Below, piece by piece: positions 60,201 to 64,000 of a stretch of 64,000 bases of DNA. Position numbers and translations under genes: made by a program. Below the pieces are notes generated by a model that saw only the letters and a list, made by a program, of their open reading frames with translations, made no database searches and was not told where the DNA came from. Location of the stretch: contig OZ012695.1 in assembly GCA_963942565.1 (NCBI GenBank), positions 8,861,422 to 8,925,421 of the forward strand. Direction: 5' to 3'. Within the stretch, counting starts at the first letter, position 1, and each line of letters opens with the position of its first letter. Source of the DNA: Maea johnstoni. Its lineage: Eukaryota; Annelida; Polychaeta; Spionida; Magelonidae.

Positions 60201-60216
60201 AATTTTGTGTCGCCAT
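35784..60216 (-). CDS. WW domain / CUE-UBA-like helical repeat protein, 14 coding exons, 549 aa (whole gene span)
   Basis: Gene model built from splice sites. All 13 joins keep phase and all introns are GT-AG. The start has an A at -3, a G at +4, and an in-frame stop upstream at 60271-60273; the stop codon is at 35784. Domains: WW domain at residues 11-42 (LPEGWE through QWEDPR, both Trp present); Gln/His-rich tract at about 46-95; acidic stretch near 115-127; CUE/UBA-like helices at 147-186 and 222-261, both with an FP motif and an LGF/LGY end; a third helical segment at 310-344; Ser/Pro/Arg-rich linker at 265-430; octapeptide repeat GPxPxLxx at about 460-535. No signal peptide or membrane segment. 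I do not recognise the family. Binding of PPxY-type ligands and of ubiquitin is inferred from domain type only. Confidence 0.85.
36236..37869. mobile_element. TTAA-flanked TIR element (piggyBac-like, non-autonomous)
   Basis: The ends AGGACCTGTTCTGGTTTAC and its exact inverse lie 1.63 kb apart in intron 13, each next to TTAA (36232-36235 and 37870-37873). The inverted similarity continues inward (AAATTACCCAAT). TTAA duplication is the hallmark of piggyBac elements. No transposase frame is seen. Inside lies a further inverted pair, GAGCGCGTTCAA at 37358 and TTGAACGCGCTC near 37423. Confidence 0.7.
38290..38530. repeat. Degenerate AGGGTGTGG-type repeat
   Basis: Loose tandem variants of AGGGTGTGRRCTAGGGTGAG in intron 13; period is irregular, about 20 bp. 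Confidence 0.45.
38767..38960. mobile_element. MITE of the TTAACCC-ended family (partial)
   Basis: Left end CACCCATTCATGCTTAAAAG, then ATCAATAATACTTTTGACAA with a small expansion of the TTTTGACAA motif, then the AAATATTTGACA core. The right end is not clear. Confidence 0.45.
39905..40076. mobile_element. MITE of the TTAACCC-ended family (left end lost)
   Basis: Interior GGTAGTGTTCT and CCAGGCTGTTTTTGGC, ending AGCATTAATGGGTTAA, as in the copies at 43627 and 47321. Confidence 0.55.
40562..40702 (-). CDS. Exon 13: start of the GP-rich C-terminal region
   Basis: Residues 430-476. The acceptor has a strong pyrimidine tract (CCGTTCCCTCCTGTTGTAG) and the donor is GTGAGTAG. The peptide includes AYGSDVKNMYSKKSAVTQQP and TKGADAGLITGPNRDLL. 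The split codon AT|A gives Ile and joins in phase to exon 14. The open frame on the plus strand here is its antisense shadow. Confidence 0.83.
41330..41530 (+). mobile_element. tRNA-Leu-like SINE with an internal 26-bp triplication
   Basis: A degenerate A box (AGCCTAAGGCAGTGCC) and B box (GGGTTCACATCC) are spaced as in a class II tRNA, followed by a body with GTGAAAAGTTGCCACTGAC. Within the body a 26-bp motif TTGCCACTGACTTCAGTAAT is repeated three times (about 41424-41500). It is related to the minus-strand copy near 56020-56235. Confidence 0.5.
41677..41712. repeat. Near-perfect hairpin
   Basis: AAATATGACATCCC and its inverse GGGATGTCATATTT are separated by a few bases. It is probably the centre of a small foldback element; no flanking ends were found. 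Confidence 0.6.
42119..43551. repeat. 18-copy minisatellite (78-82 bp) carrying exon 12's splice donor
   Basis: The anchor GATGCCGGGAGG recurs at 42174, 42255, 42336, 42414, 42492, 42573, 42654, 42735, 42816, 42894, 42972, 43050, 43128, 43209, 43291, 43372, 43453 and 43531: spacings of 78 or 81 bp, once 82. On the minus strand each unit reads a CTCTCTCCTCCTCC tract, CATCAACCCAG, about 30 nt of exon-like sequence, and the donor CCAG|GTAAGA. Length variation is in the GGA-triplet tract. The highest-coordinate unit contains the true end of exon 12. Confidence 0.95.
43494..43571 (-). CDS. Exon 12: Ser/Pro/Arg linker ending in the first copy of the donor-bearing minisatellite
   Basis: Residues 404-429: PSRSSAASSTSRHQPSPVST then PSTRT. 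Acceptor CGCCCGCAG, donor CCAG|GTAAGA. The frame meets TAA inside the donor, so splicing here is needed to stay open. The 3' part and donor are the first unit of an 18-copy minisatellite that fills the start of the intron. Phase 2 out matches exon 13. Confidence 0.78.
43627..43786. mobile_element. MITE of the TTAACCC-ended family (right part)
   Basis: Ends AGCATTAATGGGTTAA at 43786; interior AAGGAGAGTTGTTGGTAAAG, TTCTGATCAACATCTCCCC. It sits directly beside exon 12's acceptor. Confidence 0.55.
44005..44107 (-). CDS. Exon 11: Pro/Ser-rich linker
   Basis: Residues 370-403: DYPASVSQVAVTFPEPPPST and QAGASSTARDRIG. Acceptor CATCACTAG, donor GTAATAC, phase 1 in and phase 2 out. Confidence 0.83.
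44619..44686 (-). CDS. Exon 10: Ser/Thr-rich linker
   Basis: Residues 347-369: PTSAGRARSTSPTKATTSAS and onward. Acceptor TATGTGTTTCAG, donor GTAGGTAC, phase 2 in and phase 1 out. Confidence 0.83.
45378..45450. mobile_element. Fragment of the TTAACCC-ended MITE family
   Basis: Only the central near-palindrome is left (ATTTGAAGAAGTTATGTTGA and AACAACTCTTCCTTA). Confidence 0.35.
45596..45719 (-). CDS. Exon 9: third helical (UBA-like) segment
   Basis: Residues 306-346. MLAEFKDQSAMFIEMALESC then NYDESKTRGVLTAMAEK looks like two amphipathic helices as in UBA/CUE folds, more divergent than repeats 1 and 2. The donor is weak (AAAAA|GTCAGT), but phase 2 matches exon 10. If the intron were retained, the frame would end after about ten more codons, giving a shorter protein without the octapeptide tail. 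Confidence 0.8.
46271..46374 (-). CDS. Exon 8: Ser/Arg/Lys-rich linker
   Basis: Residues 271-305, with SSSHRPSSGRSHGAASSPAR and ETSPKPVSEAMKNK. Probably disordered. Acceptor GTGGTTTCAG, donor GTGAGAGC, phase 2 in and phase 1 out. Confidence 0.85.
47321..47550. mobile_element. MITE with TTAACCC ends, best preserved copy
   Basis: About 230 bp in intron 7. Left end TTAACCCTTTTACACTTAGA, right end AAGTGTTAATGGGTTAA, with a central inverted pair (ACATTTGAAGGAGAAATGTT and AAATCTCCTTCTCATATTT). Comparison with the other copies gives ends close to TTAACCCATTAATGCT. No protein. The TTAA termini allow a TTAA-target origin but do not prove it. Confidence 0.65.
47717..47797 (-). CDS. Exon 7: second half of CUE/UBA-like repeat 2
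   Basis: Residues 244-270: MQNNKSRAHHSLKSLGYQ then PKSAEPAA. Acceptor AATTATTTCAG, donor GTAAGA. The intron before it cuts the repeat at the same residue and phase as the exon 5/6 intron cuts repeat 1. Confidence 0.85.
47905..48100. mobile_element. MITE of the TTAACCC-ended family
   Basis: Interior TTTTGACAATAATTTGGGAA, ATTTGAAGGAGAATTGTTGG, ATTGTCAGGCAGCCTGGC and end GAATTAATGGGTTAA. Lies in intron 6. Confidence 0.6.
48454..48678 (-). CDS. Exon 6: end of repeat 1, linker and first half of repeat 2
   Basis: Residues 169-243. NVNSVAACVRDLERLGF ends repeat 1; a GC-rich Ala/Ser/Pro/Arg linker follows; VVKQLCQEFPSAKADVVRDV begins repeat 2. Acceptor GTATTTTCAG, donor GTACGT, ending in phase 2. 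The GC-rich linker stands out from the AT-rich surroundings. Confidence 0.88.
49300..49397 (-). CDS. Exon 5: first half of CUE/UBA-like repeat 1
   Basis: Residues 137-168, acceptor TTTGCTTTTCAG, donor GTGAGT, ending in phase 2. ADPEKVKQLQKKFPKASVSK has the LxxxFP pattern seen in CUE domains. Confidence 0.88.
49495..49683. mobile_element. MITE of the TTAACCC-ended family (right end decayed)
   Basis: Matches the family interior (ATACTTTTGAAATAACTTTG, GAGAGTTGTTGATGG, AGTCAGGCTGCTTTTGGC) and ends AACATTCATAGGTTTA. Confidence 0.5.
49764..49852. repeat. (TA)n microsatellite
   Basis: About 89 bp of pure alternating TA in intron 4. Confidence 0.97.
49905..50265 (+). pseudogene. LINE ORF2 C-terminal fossil
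   Basis: Translation of the plus strand gives MVYKITNGVVAVPTSPYL and, in a shifted frame, SFFLRNIREWNAQPPDIPKS followed by EAFKAGLKSLSTI. This is the familiar C-terminal end of Jockey/CR1-type LINE ORF2 proteins (YK..NG.V..P and F.R.I.EWN.LP). Stops and frame changes show it is dead. It is not the same family as the LINE at 13100, whose C-terminus differs. Confidence 0.75.
50329..50771. mobile_element. Foldback MITE, TAGTCTGTCTGAC family, copy 1
   Basis: 443 bp, TA-flanked. The ends TAGTCTGTCTGACTC and GAGTCAAACAGACTA begin an inverted repeat that covers most of the element. Each arm holds TTTGTGACAAAACG and TTTGCCAAGTTTGG-type motifs, and a near palindrome around GCGTGTTTATATTGTTCGC-AACAGACAAACACG marks the middle. 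The TA flanks suggest Tc1/mariner-type mobilisation. It lies in intron 4. Confidence 0.75.
50900..51277. mobile_element. hAT-type MITE with exact 8-bp target duplication
   Basis: 378 bp with inverted ends TAGGACTGTCATTGA and TCAATGACGGTCCTA, flanked by GTATATAT on both sides (50892-50899 and 51278-51285). Inside both ends are TTCGATTAATTGACAT-like motifs. An 8-bp duplication and TAGGRC ends are typical of hAT elements. It inserted into a TA-rich microsatellite. Confidence 0.8.
51278..51366. repeat. (TA)n microsatellite
   Basis: Alternating TA with a few ATAC interruptions, directly beside the hAT-type MITE. Confidence 0.95.
51752..51775. repeat. (G)24 homopolymer
   Basis: Twenty-four consecutive G residues in intron 4. 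Its length is likely to be unstable and sequencing-sensitive. Confidence 0.97.
52737..52885. repeat. Degenerate ~30-bp minisatellite
   Basis: Variants of GTCCAGGATACCCAAACCCA plus ATAAGG repeat about five times. A similar piece (GATACCCAAACCCAATAAGG) occurs near 51945. Confidence 0.6.
53107..53133 (-). CDS. Exon 4: 27-nt in-frame micro-exon
   Basis: Encodes EISDFENEL between acceptor CCTTTTTCAG and donor GTAAGAG. Both ends are phase 0, so it could be skipped without changing frame. It leads into the acidic N-cap of the first CUE/UBA-like repeat. Confidence 0.75.
53557..53652 (-). CDS. Exon 3: acidic segment
   Basis: Residues 96-127, phase 0 at both ends, acceptor CTCTGTGCAG and donor GTAAGG. 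Contains GGWQGDVHQKYGLAVKEVEA followed by a Glu/Asp-rich stretch and DWLGQ. Confidence 0.88.
54112..54319 (-). CDS. Exon 2: second half of the WW domain and Gln/His-rich tract
   Basis: Acceptor TTTGTTTTCAG, donor GTAAGTAAG. Residues 26-95. FFIHHSSQKTQWEDPR completes the WW domain with the second signature Trp and the conserved Pro. Then comes a Q/H-rich low-complexity region coded mainly by CAG with CAC and GCG interruptions; a run of seven CAG codons is the longest pure stretch. The exon ends in phase 0. Confidence 0.9.
54320..56019. other. Intron 1, first part: nothing recognised
   Basis: AT-rich, with stop codons in all frames and a short C-run near 54718-54731. I found no exon, RNA gene or clear element. 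Confidence 0.5.
56020..56235 (-). mobile_element. tRNA-Leu/Ser-like SINE
   Basis: On the minus strand the head reads GGCTGTGTGGTCTAAGGCGT (A box) and GGGTTAGAATCC (B box), spaced as in a class II tRNA with a long variable arm. A body with GCAAGTGAGAAAGTTGCC follows, shared in part with the SINE at 41330. Not a functional tRNA: stems are imperfect. Confidence 0.55.
56674..57790. mobile_element. Foldback MITE, TAGTCTG family, copy 3, with nested SINE
   Basis: TA-flanked ends TAGTCTGGCTGACC and GGTCAGACAGACTA, with long arms sharing TTTTCCTCTTTTTTRTTG and AACACAAA. The element is expanded to 1.1 kb by a nested tRNA-derived SINE and a direct duplication of about 110 bp of its own interior (56868-56980 and 57548-57660). 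Confidence 0.7.
56981..57291 (+). mobile_element. tRNA-Thr-derived SINE
   Basis: The head AGTAGCTCAGTTGGTTGGGT has a canonical A box, an anticodon-loop-like CTAGTAA (AGT, Thr), and B box GGTTCGATTCC. The body holds TTCTTGGGCAAAACAGTTTA, CTACCCAGCTGCAAAATGGG and TACCTAGC, a segment typical of many invertebrate SINEs, and the tail ends ACCTTTTACCTTT. A functional tRNA is ruled out by the missing 3' acceptor pairing. Confidence 0.8.
58551..58598. repeat. Short direct duplication
   Basis: TTTGATAATTCATTTCACGG with CCG occurs twice in tandem in intron 1. Confidence 0.7.
58885..59219. repeat. Dispersed ~330-bp repeat, copy 1
   Basis: Shares about 330 bp with 62278-62598 in the same orientation, including TTCTTCAACGAGTGGAAATC, TCCCGAGGGGGTCG and GGACGGTTGGCAGTGTGGCC. 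It has no inverted ends and no coding frame. Copies differ by a few percent plus small indels. Family unknown. Confidence 0.75.
59372..59812. mobile_element. Foldback MITE, TAGTCTGTCTGAC family, copy 2
   Basis: 441 bp in intron 1, closely similar to 50329-50771 from end to end, with the same central near palindrome around ACACGCGAGATCG. The left TA is altered and the right TA is present. Confidence 0.75.
60140..60216 (-). CDS. Exon 1: start codon and first half of the WW domain
   Basis: Encodes residues 1-25 plus two bases of codon 26: MATQNWWDWPLPEGWEAKYD and onward. The LPEGWE box is the first half of a WW domain. Donor GTGAGT follows at once. The split codon TA|C gives Tyr and joins perfectly to exon 2. 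AAACATGG is a good start context. Confidence 0.85.
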
Positions 60217-60286
60217 GTTTATGAAAATGTGAACGCTCGTTAAATTCAACGAAATCAACACTCTCTCACATTACCAGCAACTGCGC

Positions 60287-60305
60287 TATTTATATCCATA
60301 TTTGG
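60287..60305 (-). promoter_or_regulatory. TATA box with adjacent CArG (SRF-type) box
   Basis: On the minus strand CCAAATATGG (60296-60305, a perfect CC(A/T)6GG) is followed at once by TATAAATA (60287-60294). The TATA box lies about 71-78 bp above the start codon, which would put transcription start near 60260 and leave a 5' UTR of about 45 nt. Spacing and orientation fit a core promoter, but both motifs can arise by chance in AT-rich DNA. Confidence 0.45.
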
Positions 60306-60504
60306 ATGTGCCGGATCAGTAGCAACGTTTACCGGTCATATAGCGTATTGTTCGAGCGTACTACTAGTAGGGCTTCATTTACCTACCGCCAGGAGCCGCT
60401 ACTGTATGGAAGTACCACAGGGTGATCTAAAAATAAACCGCTGAGTCCTGCCATTGCTGGTGCTCAGCGGGGGACCAAGCTGAGGACTAGGATACCCGGA
60501 GTTA

Positions 60505-60673
60505 AGAATGAGTTTACAAAATATTTGCAGGAGAGTTAGTTGCTGGTATTGTTCTGAAAAATATTTTTCCTTCAAATATTTTTCTAAATATCAAATATGC
60601 TTTTTCCTGGAAGATTTTATCATATTTGTCAGGCTGCTTTTAGCCGCTGTGAGCATCATGATGTCAGGGTTAA
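60505..60673. mobile_element. MITE of the TTAACCC-ended family
   Basis: Interior ATATTTGCAGGAGAGTTAGT, TCAGGCTGCTTTTAGCCGC and right end ending GGGTTAA. Lies upstream of the gene start. Confidence 0.5.
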
Positions 60674-62277
60674 ACAAGGGAGGATATGTATGATTAGTGC
60701 AATTTACAGATAGCAACTAGCACCTCACTTCGAGTCAGGCTCATTTAATAGCTACTCCTGAATTAACCATTCTGGGAAACATATTTTCAAAATCTTCCAA
60801 CATTACCATTTATGGCATTACTTTTCGGACAAGTTTTACAAAAGGTTCCATTGATTATGAAATCAACTTAAGGTGGCTGTAAACGTTTCCGGTGGAGAGT
60901 AGACTTTCCCTCAAACAATTGCTGATTTCTCATTATCTGTACACTAAACCCCCCCTAACAAACTATATATTTTTAGAAAGATGAGATGAGGAATACATAT
61001 AGGATATGGATAGGTTGTGTGTGCTCCAAATATTTTGAAGAAATTGGGGTCAAAACTTTGGCTAGTCAATTTTCAGTACATATGTCACGGCTGACGCAAA
61101 TCTTAGAGCAGACTGTAAGATAATAACTTGATTTTTTAATATGTTGAAAAAAACCTTTGTCTCTAGAGAATGAGATGGGGGTTTTGTAAAATATTGCTCC
61201 TAACCTTTTTTATGGTCATTTATCTAACAACAATTTAGGGAAAAAATACTGACAAGATAGTGCAATATCCCCGCCTCATCTCTAGAGAACATGTTTTAGA
61301 ATCTATATGCAAAGTTTGAAGCTAATTGATCAAGATTTGTGTCTGAAATCACGTCAGCCGTGAGAGTGAAATTAAAGAAAACTAAGCTTAGAAAATGGCA
61401 GTTTTGTGTTTAATACAGTTCTCGTTACTGTGCAACAATTTGCTACTACTTTAATGCATTAATTTTAGGCAAAAGGGAAAGATAAAGTAACTTTCCATGG
61501 TATTCCACAACTGTCAACATTTTTTCTTCTGAGGTACCTCAAGAATAAGCATAAATAAGTACATTTCTGCAACTGCCTAATAACACTGTCAACTGTATTT
61601 GGAGTGCCTTCCATATATGGGCATATGACCTTACCCAAGCCCCGCCTACTTAGTAGACTGGCATCTTGTTTGCTAATATTAATGTAATGCATTATAGCTC
61701 TAGATTTCTTAATCATTCAAAGAACTGTGCCATCAAAAATCAATTTTCAGCTATCTAGTGTGTTATGCTGGCACTCTTTGACTGCAAGTATATTGATTTT
61801 GCAAATCAAAGCTTGTAATACTCTATATGTGTTTTTAGCTTCATTTATCTAAAATAAACATGTTGCAGGGCCAATTCTGTAGCTATCCCAAGCATAGCTT
61901 TCTGACAAGGTGGCTTTTTTATTTTGGGCCTTGAAAGAAAGGTAATTTCACAAACCTCTATTGCTAATCTCCTTCTACTCCAGTGATCCAAATTACATAA
62001 TCCTGGATGAGAGTGCTACATATTTTGCAGCAGAAATGGCAACTTTCCCTAAGGCCTCACACAGTATATTCCTTTGTCTAATGAATCCCATATGTGCAAG
62101 ATGTCCACATGCACTACTACACAGCTTGAGATGCTCAGATGAAGTGACCTTTTAACCCATAGCAAGACATTTCCTCCCATAATCCTTGAGGGGATTATGA
62201 GTGACACCATGACAGGAATTGCGCACACTGAACTGAAGGAAGTCAATAAATGCCACTTTCTGACTACTAAAGGGCCC
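60674..62277. other. Gene-free stretch upstream of the gene
   Basis: No convincing exon on either strand. An inverted pair TCACGGCTGACG (near 61086) and CGTCAGCCGTGA (near 61353) may belong to a decayed element about 280 bp long. The rest is unremarkable. Confidence 0.45.
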
Positions 62278-62598
62278 TAGAACTCCAAATCAAGTTGGTA
62301 ACTATTGTATCATATAATTCCCTAAATAAATATCCCACTTTTGTGCAGCCATTTCCAATAAAGCTGCTTTTATACTCAATCTTCTTCAACGAGTGGAAAT
62401 CTGTAAAGCTGTCACTCCTTGTGTTGACACCCCCGCCAGAACACATAACAACCAGAACGTCCGGGCATGCCAGAGGCAGCGTTCCCGAGGGGGTCGCCTA
62501 AACAGGAAGCACGGCTGTATCACAGTGTGCCTTCGTCCTGGAGACTACACAAGTGTAGTTTCCAGGACGGTTGGCAGTGTGGCCATATCCTGTAATGA
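62278..62598. repeat. Dispersed ~330-bp repeat, copy 2
   Basis: Direct-orientation partner of 58885-59219, beginning TAGAACTCC and ending CATATCCTGTAAT. Confidence 0.75.
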
Positions 62599-64000
62599 CC
62601 ACACTTGAGGATGCAAACTACTTTCACATGTAGTTGTCTTACAGTTAATTTGTGTTGCCTGACACCCTATTTGATTTTTATTGCTGTGTTTGGCATAGTG
62701 GGGCTTATGTCACATTTTTTCTGGAGTGATTTTTGTTCTTTGTTAGTAGGTATACCTTTTTTTCCTTTTTTATTTTTTTATCGAGATATTTGTGTTTTTG
62801 TGAGTTGGAAGGCTGTATTTTTCAGCTCACATGTGGTCAGTAGTCATCTAAATTACTAGAGGCAGCAGTAACAGCTGATCCTTTGCATTTTAAGCACTGT
62901 TTTAAGCATTCTTAGAGGGTTATCAATGAATTACCCTGACAAAATAATTTGTTGAAATGGTGGTTAAAGGGCTTGCATTGGAAGAGTGCAACAATGAAAG
63001 ATGGTATCATTATGAACAACACATGATTATTGTTGAATCCCATTCATTCATTCCATCCCTTTCCTAAACCCACATCGAGATTTTATATGTGCATATTTGT
63101 TTTTCAAAAAGTTAATTTTTCTCAATGTTCATTTCAATTAGTCTTAGTTGTTATCACTTGACAGTTCCTGAGCTGATTTCATTCCCATCGAAAGACAAGT
63201 CACAAAAATTTCTGTACCATAACCAATTGGCATGTCAAATTTCAAATAACTGTCTACTTCACATGAAAATTCATAGTTCTGGGGCAGAACTTAGCACCAA
63301 TGTCTATCTGTTCTAATCAACAGTAGGACTTACTTGAATTTATATACTAGTACTTATTTTTTCTGACTCAGATTATAATGGTACTTGATGTAGTGCATAC
63401 TAAACATCTCAAGCTTAGTCCTGAAATGCTATCTAACAAAATGTTTACACCAAGGAGTTCCTTGATTCTCACTGGTGGTAGAAAAAATCTAGTCCTGAAT
63501 AGGAATATTACATCATATAAAACTAAATACCCTTTCTTGGGAGAATGGTGAGGGTCTAATCGACAGAATCCTTACCCATTACATACTGACCCCTATGTCA
63601 ACCCGAATAATCTCACACTTTAGATGGGACATTTCACACTTTAAAATTATTCTCTGAATCTGACAGGGAACATGAAGTGAGTGCTTTCCATCTTGACAGT
63701 TTCATCAAATATGAATAAAATGAACAGGTTGATCATTGAATCTATTCAGTCATACTAACAGGCAGAAGGAGGGAGGGGGTTTCATGGGTTTTACGTCACT
63801 TACAGCAGCTTAGGTCATTTTTCGATGAGAACTTCTCTTCATGACTAGTTCCTAGGGAACTTTCAGTTGCAAAGGAACCATAGACTACTCTCCATTAAAT
63901 GCCACACTTTTATAAAGCGACCAGGCCCACCCACTTATGGGGAACCGTTGGTGACTCGAACCGTTAAACTCCTATTTAAGAGCCAGCTAGGTATTGTAAC
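62599..64000. other. Right end of the window: nothing recognised
   Basis: AT-rich sequence with short shadow frames only. I see no exon, RNA gene or element with definable ends. Confidence 0.5.

Overview
The window looks like nuclear DNA of an animal, most likely a marine invertebrate. The evidence is one gene split by GT-AG introns, tRNA-derived SINEs, an APE-type LINE, several MITE families, long (TA)n and (G)n runs and an AT-rich background. An invertebrate deuterostome such as a lancelet would fit, but nothing in the sequence fixes the species. There is no sign of a bacterial or viral genome.

Layout. Positions 1-31774 form a tandem array of a non-coding unit of about 1.3 kb. The unit is built from modules (a, one to three copies of b, then c), and the array is organised at a higher level into two kinds of higher-order repeat: about 3.04 kb (4556-13099) and about 5.59 kb (16744-31774). 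The array carries a TIR element (2743-3405), a 5'-truncated LINE with an uninterrupted EN-RT frame (13100-16743), and two DNA elements that were copied along with the 5.59-kb repeat: one PIF/Harbinger-like with 3-bp target duplications, one Tc1/mariner-like with TA duplications. From 31775 to 35783 the sequence is unique and AT-rich, with MITEs and simple repeats.

From 60216 down to 35784 on the minus strand I could assemble one gene of 14 coding exons. Every join keeps phase. The predicted protein has 549 residues: an N-terminal WW domain split between exons 1 and 2, a glutamine-rich tract, an acidic segment, two helical repeats that look like CUE/UBA domains and share an intron at the same place and phase, a third such helical segment, a Ser/Pro/Arg-rich linker, and a C-terminal run of an octapeptide of the form GPxPxLxx. 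I cannot tie this architecture to a named family. The WW domain suggests binding of proline-rich ligands and the CUE/UBA-like helices suggest ubiquitin binding; both are inference. Upstream of the start codon lie a TATA box and a perfect CArG box.

The most unusual feature is at exon 12. An 18-copy minisatellite (78-82 bp units, 42119-43551) repeats the end of the exon together with its splice donor. The intron therefore starts with a ladder of 18 consensus donors, each preceded by a possible acceptor and 30 nt of in-frame sequence. The 523-codon open frame across this minisatellite is most probably not a gene.

The introns hold many small mobile elements: a TTAA-flanked TIR element (36236-37869), a MITE family with TTAACCC ends (nine or more copies), a foldback family with TAGTCTG ends (three copies), a hAT-type MITE with an exact 8-bp target duplication, two kinds of tRNA-derived SINE and a LINE fossil. 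From 60306 to 64000 I see only dispersed repeats.
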